This document shows, one piece after another, positions 5,815 through 13,073 of a stretch of DNA of 13,073 nt (positions within the stretch are counted from its first letter, which is position 1; every line of letters starts with the position of its first letter). The translations under genes and the position numbers were made by a program. The notes below the pieces were generated by a model, which was not told where the DNA came from, ran no database searches, and saw only the letters and a program-made list of their open reading frames with translations. The stretch comes from Gemmatimonadota bacterium. Lineage in GTDB: Bacteria; Gemmatimonadota; Gemmatimonadetes; Gemmatimonadales; GWC2-71-9. The DNA lies in the NCBI GenBank assembly GCA_004357415.1, contig SMVY01000008.1:1-13073 (forward strand). The letters are read 5' to 3'.

Positions 5815-7266
5815 GTGACTGACTTTATCAAATCTTCATGGCCCTGGGTCGTGTCTCTGGCCGCGTTCGCCCTGGCGGTCGTCACCTCGGCCCACGTCAT
5901 CCTCTACAAGCGGGACGTGCGGGCGGCCATCGGCTGGACCGGTCTCATCTGGCTGTCGCCATTTATCGGCGCCATGCTCTACCTGGTGCTCGGTGTCAAC
6001 CGGCTGCAACGCAAGGCCGGCAAGCTTCGCCGGAGCCTGCTGTTCCTGCCGTCCGATTCGAGTGCCGTCGATCTGCTGCCACGGCAGGAGCGCGGCGCCA
6101 TGCTTCCCCAGGGCGACCCGTTCGCCACCCTGGCCAGTTTGGTCGACGGGATCACCCGCCAGCCACTGACCGACGGCAATCGCATCGAGCCACTGGTGAA
6201 TGGCGAGGAGGCTTATCCGGCGATGCTGGAAGCGATCGATTCCGCGTCCGTCAGCATCGCCATGATGAGCTACATCTTCGACTACGACGCCGCCGGACGG
6301 ATGTTCGTGGAGGCGCTGGTACGGGCTGTTGATCGCGGCGTGGATGTCCGCGTGCTGGTCGACGGTGTCGGGGCCAAGTACGGCAAGCCTCGGATCACCA
6401 AGGTGCTGGCAGAGCGCGGCGTCAGGGTCGCTGCGTTCCTGGATACCTGGGTACCGGCCCAGATGACCTACATGAACATGCGGAATCACCGCAAGATCCT
6501 GGTCGTCGACGGCCGGATCGGATTTACTGGAGGGATGAACATCCGTGAGGGGAGTCTCCTGGAACGGGAGCCGGATCATCCGATCCAGGACTTGCATTTT
6601 CGTATCGAAGGACCCGTGGTGCGTGAGCTGCTGGACACCTTCGCCGAGGATTGGCTGTTCGTTACCGGCGAGCGGCTGGAGGACGACAGTTGGAGGCCAC
6701 CGCTCGAATCCGTCGGGACCTCCATTGCCCGTGGCGTCCCCGACGGCCCGGATGAGAACTTCGAAACCCATCGCTGGACTTTTCTCGGGGCCATCGCCCA
6801 GGCGCGAGAGAGGATCGAGATCGTAACTCCCTATTTCATACCCGATCAGACACTGGTCACGGCGCTCAACACGGCGGCAATGCGTGGGGTACACGTGGAG
6901 GTGCTGATCCCCGAGAAGAGCAACCTTCGCTTCGTCCAGTGGGCCAGTACCGCCGGCCTGTGGCAGCTGCTGATCAGGGGGGTGGATATCCGGCTCACCC
7001 AGCCGCCGTTCGACCACACCAAGCTCTTCGTCGTCGACCGGCACTGGGTCATGTTCGGTTCCTCCAACTGGGACGCCCGCAGCCTGCGATTGAATTTCGA
7101 GTTCAACGTCGAGTGCTACGATCCCCAGCTCGCTGGAGCGGTGGAGCAGCTCATCGCCGCCAAGCGGAAGACGGCCCGGCCGGTGACTCTGGCGGAAGTC
7201 AACGGGCGGCCCCTGCCGGTGCGGCTGCGCGACGGAGTGGCCCGGCTGTTCTCCCCCTATCTCTAG
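5815..7266 (+). CDS. cls: Cardiolipin synthase, phospholipase D superfamily
   Basis: The protein has 483 residues. Two N-terminal membrane segments (about 10-30 and 38-60, with AAIGWTGLIWLSPFIGAMLY) precede two phospholipase-D catalytic motifs. The first is HKD at H225, K227 and D232 (NHRKILVVDG, followed by GFTGGMNI). The second is at H401, K403 and D408 (DHTKLFVVD, followed by FGSSNWDARS). This is the standard layout and length of bacterial cardiolipin synthases. These make cardiolipin at the inner membrane by condensing two phosphatidylglycerol molecules with release of glycerol, or by related phosphatidyl transfer. The start is GTG at 5815; a TAG lies two codons upstream in frame and no other start is close, so the choice is forced even though no strong Shine-Dalgarno is visible. 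It leads a co-directional group with the phosphatase (73-bp gap). Everything needed for activity appears intact. Confidence 0.95.
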   Translation: MTDFIKSSWPWVVSLAAFALAVVTSAHVILYKRDVRAAIGWTGLIWLSPFIGAMLYLVLGVNRLQRKAGKLRRSLLFLPSDSSAVDLLPRQERGAMLPQGDPFATLASLVDGITRQPLTDGNRIEPLVNGEEAYPAMLEAIDSASVSIAMMSYIFDYDAAGRMFVEALVRAVDRGVDVRVLVDGVGAKYGKPRITKVLAERGVRVAAFLDTWVPAQMTYMNMRNHRKILVVDGRIGFTGGMNIREGSLLEREPDHPIQDLHFRIEGPVVRELLDTFAEDWLFVTGERLEDDSWRPPLESVGTSIARGVPDGPDENFETHRWTFLGAIAQARERIEIVTPYFIPDQTLVTALNTAAMRGVHVEVLIPEKSNLRFVQWASTAGLWQLLIRGVDIRLTQPPFDHTKLFVVDRHWVMFGSSNWDARSLRLNFEFNVECYDPQLAGAVEQLIAAKRKTARPVTLAEVNGRPLPVRLRDGVARLFSPYL

Positions 7267-7339
7267 CGATCTTGCGGCCTTGCCTCCCGGGTAGGGGGCC
7301 TGCATTCTTCGGTAGACCCGAACCGTTGAGGAGTACTGG

Positions 7340-8185
7340 ATGCCGCTCAGGAGTGGAGGCCTGGACGCCTACGGAGCCACCCATATCGGGAAGGTCCGCA
7401 GCGTCAACGAGGACCAGTTCCTCATTGCGTCACTCATGAAGCTCGTCGAGATCGAGCAGACCAGCCTGCAGGACTCTGACCTAGGCCAACTCACCGGGCC
7501 CGGCCGCGCCGCGTTGCTCATGGTGGCCGACGGGGTCGGCGGGTTGCAGGCGGGGGAGAAGGCAAGCGAGACCGCCCTGGAGAATGTGGCCCGGTACGTC
7601 ACCCAGGCCATGCGCTGTTACTACACCGTGGACGAGGCCGCCGAAGAGCGATTCATCGAGGAGCTGCGCACGGCGGTCATGCGCACCCACGAGGACGTCC
7701 AGCAGGCGGGTGAGGCCCATCCCGGGCAAGAAGGGATGGCTACCACCTTGACGCTGGTCAATGTCGTCAACCGGCGGGCCTACGTGGTCCAGGTAGGAGA
7801 CAGCCGCTGTTACTTGTTCCGCGACGGCGAGTTGAGCCAGATCACCCGCGATCAAACCGTCGCCCAAGACCTGGTGGATCAGGGTGTCATGTCCGCGGTG
7901 ACCGCCGAACATTCGCCCTTCAGCCATATCCTCTCGAGCGCCATCGGCGGCACGGCGTCCCCCGAGGTGTACACCCTCGATCTGCACACCGACGACATGC
8001 TGCTCCTCTCGACCGACGGCCTGACCAAACACGTATCCAACGTCGAGCTGCGGGAACAACTCGGTTCGCCCGACAGCGCCGAAGCCATCTGCAACCGGTT
8101 GCTGCAGATGGCGCTCGATGACGGAGGATCCGACAACGTCACCGTGGTGGTGGCGCGCGTGCTCGAGCCTCCAGTAGAGGACTGA
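7340..8185 (+). CDS. PP2C-family Ser/Thr protein phosphatase
   Basis: The protein has 281 residues, a stand-alone soluble PP2C/PppA/PrpC-type phosphatase. Visible motifs in order are GKVRSVNEDQF (metal ligand D25), VADGVGG (D64, G65), ATTLTLV (T135, T136), VGDSRCYLF (D154), LLSTDGLT (D226) and GGSDNVTVV (D265, N266). These are the metal-binding aspartates and structural motifs of the Mn/Mg-dependent PPM family. Enzymes of this kind reverse phosphorylation by Hanks-type Ser/Thr kinases, often next to a kinase or FHA gene, but no kinase gene is present in this window. The ATG at 7340 has GAGGAG about ten bases upstream. The 60-aa orphan gene starts 5 bp after the stop, so the two are almost certainly co-transcribed. 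Confidence 0.95.
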   Translation: MPLRSGGLDAYGATHIGKVRSVNEDQFLIASLMKLVEIEQTSLQDSDLGQLTGPGRAALLMVADGVGGLQAGEKASETALENVARYVTQAMRCYYTVDEAAEERFIEELRTAVMRTHEDVQQAGEAHPGQEGMATTLTLVNVVNRRAYVVQVGDSRCYLFRDGELSQITRDQTVAQDLVDQGVMSAVTAEHSPFSHILSSAIGGTASPEVYTLDLHTDDMLLLSTDGLTKHVSNVELREQLGSPDSAEAICNRLLQMALDDGGSDNVTVVVARVLEPPVED

Positions 8186-8190
8186 TACCC

Positions 8191-8373
8191 GTGGCCCGAT
8201 TCCGACTCCGCCGGAGGGATCAGGATGCCCCCGAGTGGGTGGTACTCGACCAGGTCTACTACGGCGACCTCGACCGGCAGGGTGACAGTGACCGGATCTG
8301 GCTGCACCATCCAGCCGGTCCCCACGCCGGCAAGTACCTCGCTGCCCCCGACGATCTCGAGCCCGTCGAGTAG
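8191..8373 (+). CDS. Small hydrophilic protein of unknown function
   Basis: A GTG at 8191 opens 60 codons: a basic N-terminus (MARFRLRRRDQDAPEWVVLD), then QVYYGDLDRQGDSDRIWLHH and an acidic C-terminus (APDDLEPVE). There is no signal peptide, membrane segment or cysteine. It starts 5 bp after the phosphatase stop codon, with GAGG upstream inside the phosphatase end, and 51 bp before the alpha-mannosidase. This spacing and the non-random composition, with alternating hydrophobic residues as in a small beta-sheet, favour a real gene. I do not recognise a family. It could be a partner or substrate of the phosphatase, but that is context only. Confidence 0.65.
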   Translation: MARFRLRRRDQDAPEWVVLDQVYYGDLDRQGDSDRIWLHHPAGPHAGKYLAAPDDLEPVE

Positions 8374-8424
8374 CGTCGCTCCGCGGCGTCCGGCCATCCA
8401 GCGGGGCCGGTCACCGGAATCTCC

Positions 8425-11214
8425 ATGACGGAACCACGTGCCTCCTGGCCCCGCCGGGCCTACGTCGTATCTCACACCCACTGGGATCGGGAATGGTACC
8501 TCCCGTTTCACCGGTTTCGCGTGCGCCTAGTCGATGTCGTCCGCCGCGCGCTCGACGCGCTGGAACACGATGCCGACTTTCACCACTTCCTCCTCGATGG
8601 GCAGAGTGTTCTGCTCGAGGACTACTTCGAGATCCATCCCGAGGACCGGTCTCGCGTGTCCCGGTTGGTGCAGGCGGGCGCGCTGGCCGTCGGTCCGTGG
8701 TACGTCCTCCCGGATGAGTTTCTCGTCAGTGGCGAGGCCCTGGTGCGGAACCTCATCGTCGGGGACCGAGTCGCCCGTCAAGTTGGGCCGCCCCAGAAGG
8801 TCGGCTACCTCCCCGACTCGTTCGGCCACATCGCCCAGATGCCGCAAATCCTGAGGCTCGCCGGCATCGACACCTTCGTCTTCACCCGCGGCACCGGTGA
8901 CGAACTCGACGACCTCGGCTGGGAATTCCTGTGGCAGGCGCCCGACGGCAGCACGGTGACGGCCGTCAATCAGTGTGACGGCTACTGTGCCGCCGGCGGG
9001 CTCGGATTCGAGGCCATGTCCGAGGCGCCAACGGAGCGAGCCATCGACCCAGCGAGGGCGGTGGCCCAGGTGGGCGCACTGTTCGAGCGCATGCGCCCCC
9101 TGGCCCAGGGGGACATCTGCCTCCTGAGCAACGGGTGCGACCACGACCCGCCGCAGCAACGCATGGGTGAGGTGCTGGCAGCTTTGCGGCAGGCGTTTCC
9201 CAACACGGAATTCCTTCATGCCAGCCTCGGGGAATACCTGGATGCCGTCAAAGCCGGAGGTTACGCTCGCCGGCGCCACCGGGGCGAATTTCTCGGCGGC
9301 AAGCGGCAGTTGATCCTTCCCGGGGTGTGGTCGGCCAGGATGTATCTCAAACAGGCCAACGACGCCGCCCAGTCATTGCTCACCGGGGTGGTCGAGCCGT
9401 TGGCCGCCTACACCCAGTTCCTCGGTGCCAGATCGTATCCCGGCCGGCTCATCGACAGCGCCTGGAAATCGTTGCTCCAGAATCATCCGCACGACTCCAT
9501 TTGCGGCTGTAGCGTAGATGCCGTGCACCGGGCCATGATGACACGGTTCGACGGGGTGCTGCACACCGGCGATCAACTGGTGCGCGATCACCTCCGGGCG
9601 CTGGCTCCGGGTGTGGCTCCCGAGTCCGAAGGAGATGCCGGGTCGATCCTGGTCGTGTTCAACCCGCTGCCGTTCCGCCGGACCGAAGTGCTCGAGCGTC
9701 TGGTGGTGTTGCCCGATTCGTCGGAACCGAGGGAAGGATGGGAACTGATCGATGGGGACGGGCACACGGTGCCGTTTGCCCTGGTTCGGTACCACCGGGT
9801 GGCACGGTTCTGGGGCACCGACTTCCTTACCGAGTGGCAGGGGGATCGTCAACTCGACGCGTTTGAACACGCCGTCGAGTCGCTGGGCGATCGCGTCATG
9901 GCCGACGTCGAGGGCGAGGCAGCGGACAGGTATTACCAGATGCACATCCTGGCTTCCGGGCTGCCACCCGTGGGCCACGTCAGCTACCGTCTCCAAGCTT
10001 CGTCCGGAACGAAGGGGCGAGGTGCGGCGGCGGAGCAGGGATCGATCCGTGCCGGGGCCGACTGGGTGGAGAACGACCTGGTCCGGGTCCAGCTCCATTC
10101 CGACGGCACGTTCGACCTGCATGACAAGGCGAGCGGTGCCCGATATCAGGGCCTCAATCGCCTGGTGGACGAAGCCGACGTCGGCGACGAGTACGACTTC
10201 GCCCCGGGTGCGGTGCCGGGGACCGTTACCAGCGAGGGTGTGGCGGGCCGGGTACGGCTCCTGGTCGAGTCACCTTGGCTGGCCCGGTTGGAGCTGAGTG
10301 CGGTCTGGGCTCTCCCGGAGTCGATCATGCCCGACCGCGCTACCCGCTCGACCTCCTTGGCGGACTGCGCCATTCGGCTTCGGCTGACGCTCCGGCACGG
10401 CAGCCCGGTGGTCGAGGTCGACCTCACCATCGAAAACCGGGCTCGCGACCACCGGTTGCGCACGGCGTTCCCCACCGGCATCGTCAGCGACACCGTGCTC
10501 TCCGATGGCCACTTCATCCTGTCCCAGCGGCCCTTGAGCCGGCCGGAGCGACCCGATTGGGTGCAGCCGCCCACCGGGACCTGGCCGCAGCAGGACTTCA
10601 GTCTCATCCAGGACGGCACCCGGGGCCTGGTTCTGCTGAACCGGGGATTGCCCGAAATTCAGGCTACCCCGGACGCCGCCGGGGAAGTGACTCTATGGCT
10701 CACCCTGCTTCGGGCGGTGGGTTGGTTGTCGCGCGACGATTTCGCCACCCGCAAACACACCAACGCCGGTCCCATGATCCCCACACCCGAGGCCCAGTGC
10801 CTGGGGCCCCAGCATTTCCGCTACGCCGTGGCCTCGTTCACCGGTCCGGCTCTCGCGGCCGGGGTGCCCCGGCTGAGCAGCGCCTACCACACGCCCATCC
10901 CCACCGTTCAGGGTGTGGCCGCCGGACACGTCCCAGGTGGCCAGGGGCTCCTCGAAGTCGCCACGGCCAAGACCATGGTCACGGCCGTCAAGCAGCACGA
11001 CCGCCGGGATTCCCTGGTGGTTCGGTTGTACAACATGACCGGCGACCCGGTCGAGGAGACCGTGACGGTGGGACGCGCTATCATCGAGGCTTGGCGTATC
11101 GATCTCCTGGAGGAACGGCTCGAGCCGGTCCCCGGTACCGGGAACCGGCTGGTGATCGATCTGCGTGGTCATGAGATCGTGACCCTCGAGCTGGTACTAG
11201 AGAGTCACCCCTGA
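8425..11214 (+). CDS. Glycoside hydrolase family 38 alpha-mannosidase
   Basis: The protein has 929 residues and no signal peptide, so it is probably cytoplasmic. The N-terminal catalytic domain opens with VVSHTHWDREWY, whose H19 and D21 would bind zinc. It contains KVGYLPDSFGH, where D131 is the expected nucleophile, SNGCDHDPPQ at about 235-244, and NHPHDSICGCSVD at 353-365, which supplies another zinc-ligand histidine (H354 or H356). The middle and C-terminal parts have the beta-rich character of GH38 proteins, with an NPLPFRRTEV segment after the catalytic half. GH38 enzymes retain configuration and release alpha-linked mannose; bacterial ones of this size include mannosylglycerate hydrolase-like and general alpha-mannosidases, and the substrate here is not clear. 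GGA lies nine bases before the ATG. It is last in the plus-strand group and ends 7 bp from the convergent TPR gene. No sugar transporter or other glycosidase is nearby. Confidence 0.93.
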   Translation: MTEPRASWPRRAYVVSHTHWDREWYLPFHRFRVRLVDVVRRALDALEHDADFHHFLLDGQSVLLEDYFEIHPEDRSRVSRLVQAGALAVGPWYVLPDEFLVSGEALVRNLIVGDRVARQVGPPQKVGYLPDSFGHIAQMPQILRLAGIDTFVFTRGTGDELDDLGWEFLWQAPDGSTVTAVNQCDGYCAAGGLGFEAMSEAPTERAIDPARAVAQVGALFERMRPLAQGDICLLSNGCDHDPPQQRMGEVLAALRQAFPNTEFLHASLGEYLDAVKAGGYARRRHRGEFLGGKRQLILPGVWSARMYLKQANDAAQSLLTGVVEPLAAYTQFLGARSYPGRLIDSAWKSLLQNHPHDSICGCSVDAVHRAMMTRFDGVLHTGDQLVRDHLRALAPGVAPESEGDAGSILVVFNPLPFRRTEVLERLVVLPDSSEPREGWELIDGDGHTVPFALVRYHRVARFWGTDFLTEWQGDRQLDAFEHAVESLGDRVMADVEGEAADRYYQMHILASGLPPVGHVSYRLQASSGTKGRGAAAEQGSIRAGADWVENDLVRVQLHSDGTFDLHDKASGARYQGLNRLVDEADVGDEYDFAPGAVPGTVTSEGVAGRVRLLVESPWLARLELSAVWALPESIMPDRATRSTSLADCAIRLRLTLRHGSPVVEVDLTIENRARDHRLRTAFPTGIVSDTVLSDGHFILSQRPLSRPERPDWVQPPTGTWPQQDFSLIQDGTRGLVLLNRGLPEIQATPDAAGEVTLWLTLLRAVGWLSRDDFATRKHTNAGPMIPTPEAQCLGPQHFRYAVASFTGPALAAGVPRLSSAYHTPIPTVQGVAAGHVPGGQGLLEVATAKTMVTAVKQHDRRDSLVVRLYNMTGDPVEETVTVGRAIIEAWRIDLLEERLEPVPGTGNRLVIDLRGHEIVTLELVLESHP

Positions 11215-11221
11215 TTCCGTC

Positions 11222-12733
11222 TCACCGTACCCGATAGCGCCAGTTGACGATTCCCTCGACGTTCCCCTGGGCCACGAATTCGGAGCGGCCCTTGGGCTCC
11301 AGTGCCGGGATGGCCACTTCGGACGATGCCAGGACCGCGCCGTCTTCGCCGATGAACTCGAACACCAAGTTGATGGCCGCGGCGGGCTTGTCGCGGCCGA
11401 AAGCCACGCCGGTGATGGTCATGAGTCCTGGCGAGTCCTGGACCGTGAGACTGTCGATGGTGATCGGCAAGCCGTCGAGCCGGTTGGTCGCGTCATTGGC
11501 CTTGTTGTTCCGCTGATAGACGTAGCCCTGCACCAGAAATTGGTATGACAACTCGTGCAGCGGTTCACGGGCGATGGATCGCTCCGCTACCTCAACCAGT
11601 TTGGGGCCGTCCTTCAGGTTGTTGTATGCCAGTCCCAGATTGATCATGGCCAGCCGGTTGCTGGGCTCGGTTTCCAGGGCGCGGATGAAATCGACCGCCG
11701 CGGCCTGGTAGTTCTGTTCTTGGAACTTGTTGACGCCGCGGCCGATGAGGAATCGTGCCGAGGTCGTGTCCATCGTAGCCCCGCCGGCGCCACCCAGACC
11801 AGCCATGACCGCCTGGGCGCTGTCCATCTGTCCCATGGCCTGGAACACGGAGGCGATGTTGCGCTGAATCATCTGGTTGTCGGGTTTGCTTGCCGCCAGG
11901 ACCCGGAACGCCACCAATGCCTCGGGGTAGCGCTCCCCGGTGAAATAGGTGCGTGCGATCTGGGACTGCGCCGACCACAACGAGGTAGTGTCATCCTTGG
12001 CGGCCGCCATGTCGGCGACTACCTGGAGGTACTTCACCGCGCTGTCCACCTCTCCGGCGTCGGCGTAGATCCTCGACAATTGCCGCACGGCGTTGCGGCG
12101 AACCCGCACCCCGGATTCCGTCGTGTCTTCGACACCCAGCGCCGCGTTCAGGTAGTAAAGGTTGCTGTCCGGGTTCTCGGCACGTCTCTGGATCGAGGCC
12201 ATGACGTAGTACGCGTCAGCCTCACCCCGGTAGATCTGCAGGCCCAGCCGGTAGGTGGCTAGGGCCGAGTCGACTTCGGAACGCTGCATCTGCCCGAGTG
12301 TGTAATTCCGGATGGCGATCCAGGTGTTGCGGCGAAGCGTTGCCACTTCAGGTGTGCATTCCGGAGCCAACGCCTCGACCCGGATGAAAGAACTGTCGGC
12401 TCCCCGGATATCGGCCTGATAGAGATATACCCGGCCCAGGATGTACCAGGCTCCCGGGTTGTCGCCCTGTTTGTCGTCGGTGATCGCTTCAGCAACGGTT
12501 CTTCGCGAGTCCTCCAACAACCGTTCCCTGTTGCTCTTGTTCCCCATGGCGGTCTCGATGTAGACCGCCGCTCCTCCGACCCGAAAATGCCCCGGCTTGA
12601 TGCCGCACTCCGGATCCTCGAATTGTATAGGCTGGGCGCGGAGCACCAACTCTCGGAGTTCCGGGGAGAGTTCCTGTGCGGTGAGGGGCGCCGCCCATGC
12701 GAAGGCAAACAGCATGAGACACGATCGTCGCAT
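11222..12733 (-). CDS. Exported tetratricopeptide-repeat protein with C-terminal FxLYD-like domain
   Basis: The protein has 503 residues. The ATG at 12733 was chosen because it starts a signal peptide (MRRSCLMLFAFAWAAPLTAQ, predicted cut after A19) and has GGGAGA five bases upstream. The frame stays open to 13042, but that stretch has no protein-like features. Helical TPR-like units run from about 95 to 400; clear ones are AWYILGRVYLYQADIRGADSS, ARTYFTGERYPEALVAFRVL and LINL-type pairs around 325-375, all with the usual Y, A, G, A and P spacing. Residues about 438-503 (ITGVAFGRDKPAA, then FEFIGEDGAVLASSEVAIP, ending NWRYRV) resemble FxLYD-type extracytoplasmic beta domains. It is probably periplasmic or outer-membrane associated and mediates protein contacts; no enzyme activity is suggested. 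Two cysteines, C43 and C125, could form a disulfide. Its stop faces that of the alpha-mannosidase 7 bp away. Confidence 0.85.
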   Translation of the reverse strand: MRRSCLMLFAFAWAAPLTAQELSPELRELVLRAQPIQFEDPECGIKPGHFRVGGAAVYIETAMGNKSNRERLLEDSRRTVAEAITDDKQGDNPGAWYILGRVYLYQADIRGADSSFIRVEALAPECTPEVATLRRNTWIAIRNYTLGQMQRSEVDSALATYRLGLQIYRGEADAYYVMASIQRRAENPDSNLYYLNAALGVEDTTESGVRVRRNAVRQLSRIYADAGEVDSAVKYLQVVADMAAAKDDTTSLWSAQSQIARTYFTGERYPEALVAFRVLAASKPDNQMIQRNIASVFQAMGQMDSAQAVMAGLGGAGGATMDTTSARFLIGRGVNKFQEQNYQAAAVDFIRALETEPSNRLAMINLGLAYNNLKDGPKLVEVAERSIAREPLHELSYQFLVQGYVYQRNNKANDATNRLDGLPITIDSLTVQDSPGLMTITGVAFGRDKPAAAINLVFEFIGEDGAVLASSEVAIPALEPKGRSEFVAQGNVEGIVNWRYRVR

Positions 12734-12861
12734 GATTTCTCCCGAGGCCGTTCGTGGTGGAATGAGTCGGCCCAATCCAGCCTCCTGGCGGAGTGGCAGG
12801 GCCGGGGACTGTTTGTCCAAGGTACCGCCAGGAACAAACTCTGCAATACCGGGAGCCTGGG

Positions 12862-12957
12862 ATGGATGGCGTGGCCCGGGCCCGGGCCGCCGTCCGGCGC
12901 CACAACGCCGATCCCGGCGCCTATTGGCAGGAAATCTTCGTGGCGGAGGCCAGCTGA
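12862..12957 (+). CDS. Possible micro-ORF, 31 codons
   Basis: An ATG at 12862 preceded by GGGAG at a six-base spacing opens 31 codons: MDGVARARAAVRRHNADPG, then AYWQEIFVAEAS, and TGA at 12955-12957. The peptide is amphipathic with a basic first half and an acidic aromatic end, more protein-like than nearby frames. The frame stays open upstream to about 12768, with a GTG near 12792 as an alternative start. It is divergent from the TPR gene. I do not recognise it; it could also be the tail of a decayed gene. Support is limited to ribosome binding site and composition. Confidence 0.25.
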   Translation: MDGVARARAAVRRHNADPGAYWQEIFVAEAS

Positions 12958-13030
12958 TCCCTACGCCGCCCCGCCCCAGGGCCTCGCGAGAGCCGTGGAA
13001 CCGCTCGCCGGGTGAGTGTGTTTCACTTGC

Positions 13031-13054
13031 GGGCACGGACACGGGCCCGTGCCC
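13031..13054. other. GC-rich hairpin
   Basis: GGGCACGG (13031-13038) and CCGTGCCC (13047-13054) are perfect 8-bp inverted repeats with an 8-nt loop. The 10-bp palindrome ACGGGCCCGT (13041-13050) overlaps them and offers an alternative fold. No T-run follows on either strand, so a standard intrinsic terminator is not supported. It may belong to a gene beyond the right edge. Confidence 0.35.
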
Positions 13055-13073
13055 CGGGAACGGCGAAGGAAGC

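Larger units (their letters stand above)
12734..13073. other. Gene-poor stretch upstream of the TPR gene
   Basis: These 340 bp hold the ribosome binding site and presumably the promoter of the minus-strand TPR gene, although I could not find a convincing -35/-10 pair. A GTTTGT/ACAAAC inverted repeat (6 bp) lies around a GGTACC palindrome, near 12807-12838. The stretch also holds a 31-codon plus-strand ORF (12862-12957) and a GC-rich hairpin (13031-13054), listed separately. Long frames on both strands here are arginine/proline-rich and look like GC-rich noise. Confidence 0.5.

Noticed and set aside
5836..7305. Minus-strand 489-codon frame opposite cardiolipin synthase
   Set aside because: It covers the whole cls gene in antisense, contains no recognisable motif and is rich in H, Q, G and P as expected of a shadow frame.
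12734..13042. N-terminal extension of the TPR protein to 13042
   Set aside because: A textbook signal peptide and ribosome binding site begin at 12733; the extension is low-information GC-rich sequence.

Overview
The window is GC-rich. Its gene style is that of a Gram-negative, double-membrane soil or sediment bacterium, with an outer-membrane TonB-dependent receptor, a lipoprotein and Sec-exported proteins ending their signals in ALAQ or LTAQ. Codon usage is strongly G/C at third positions. Gemmatimonadota would fit this protein style, but that is an inference from general resemblance, not from a marker gene. No rRNA, tRNA, CRISPR array, insertion sequence or integrase was seen.

Left part, minus strand (1-2607): the 5' end of a SulP-type anion transporter runs off the left edge. 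Upstream of it is a secreted lipoprotein with a CBM9-like domain fused to an endonuclease/exonuclease/phosphatase (EEP) catalytic domain. Its leader contains two inverted arrays of a 7-bp repeat, and two more copies of a related heptad overlap its stop codon. Behind the leader lies the remnant of a helix-hairpin-helix / PolX-like DNA-binding gene. That gene has lost its middle, about 180 residues judging from recalled family length, and carries a frameshift. A sigma70-like promoter for the lipoprotein gene overlaps the dead gene's stop codon.

Centre, minus strand (2608-5556): a TonB-dependent outer-membrane receptor is followed 33 bp later by a seven-helix membrane protein of unknown function, apparently one operon. 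The 258-bp divergent intergenic region (5557-5814) holds a plus-strand -35/-10 pair whose 17-bp spacer is occupied by a 20-bp near-perfect palindrome, a likely operator.

Right part, plus strand (5815-11214): a tight co-directional group encodes cardiolipin synthase, a PP2C-type Ser/Thr phosphatase, a 60-residue orphan protein and a GH38 alpha-mannosidase. It converges, with only 7 bp between stop codons, on a minus-strand gene for an exported TPR protein (11222-12733). The last 340 bp hold no convincing large gene, only a 31-codon ORF with a good ribosome binding site and a GC-rich hairpin.

Most of the window is ordinary chromosomal housekeeping and accessory content. The best candidates for something new are the inverted heptad arrays that would form the 5' leader of the EEP lipoprotein mRNA, the palindrome-in-spacer promoter, and the uncharacterised 7TM and 60-aa proteins. 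No multi-gene novel defence or biosynthetic system is evident.
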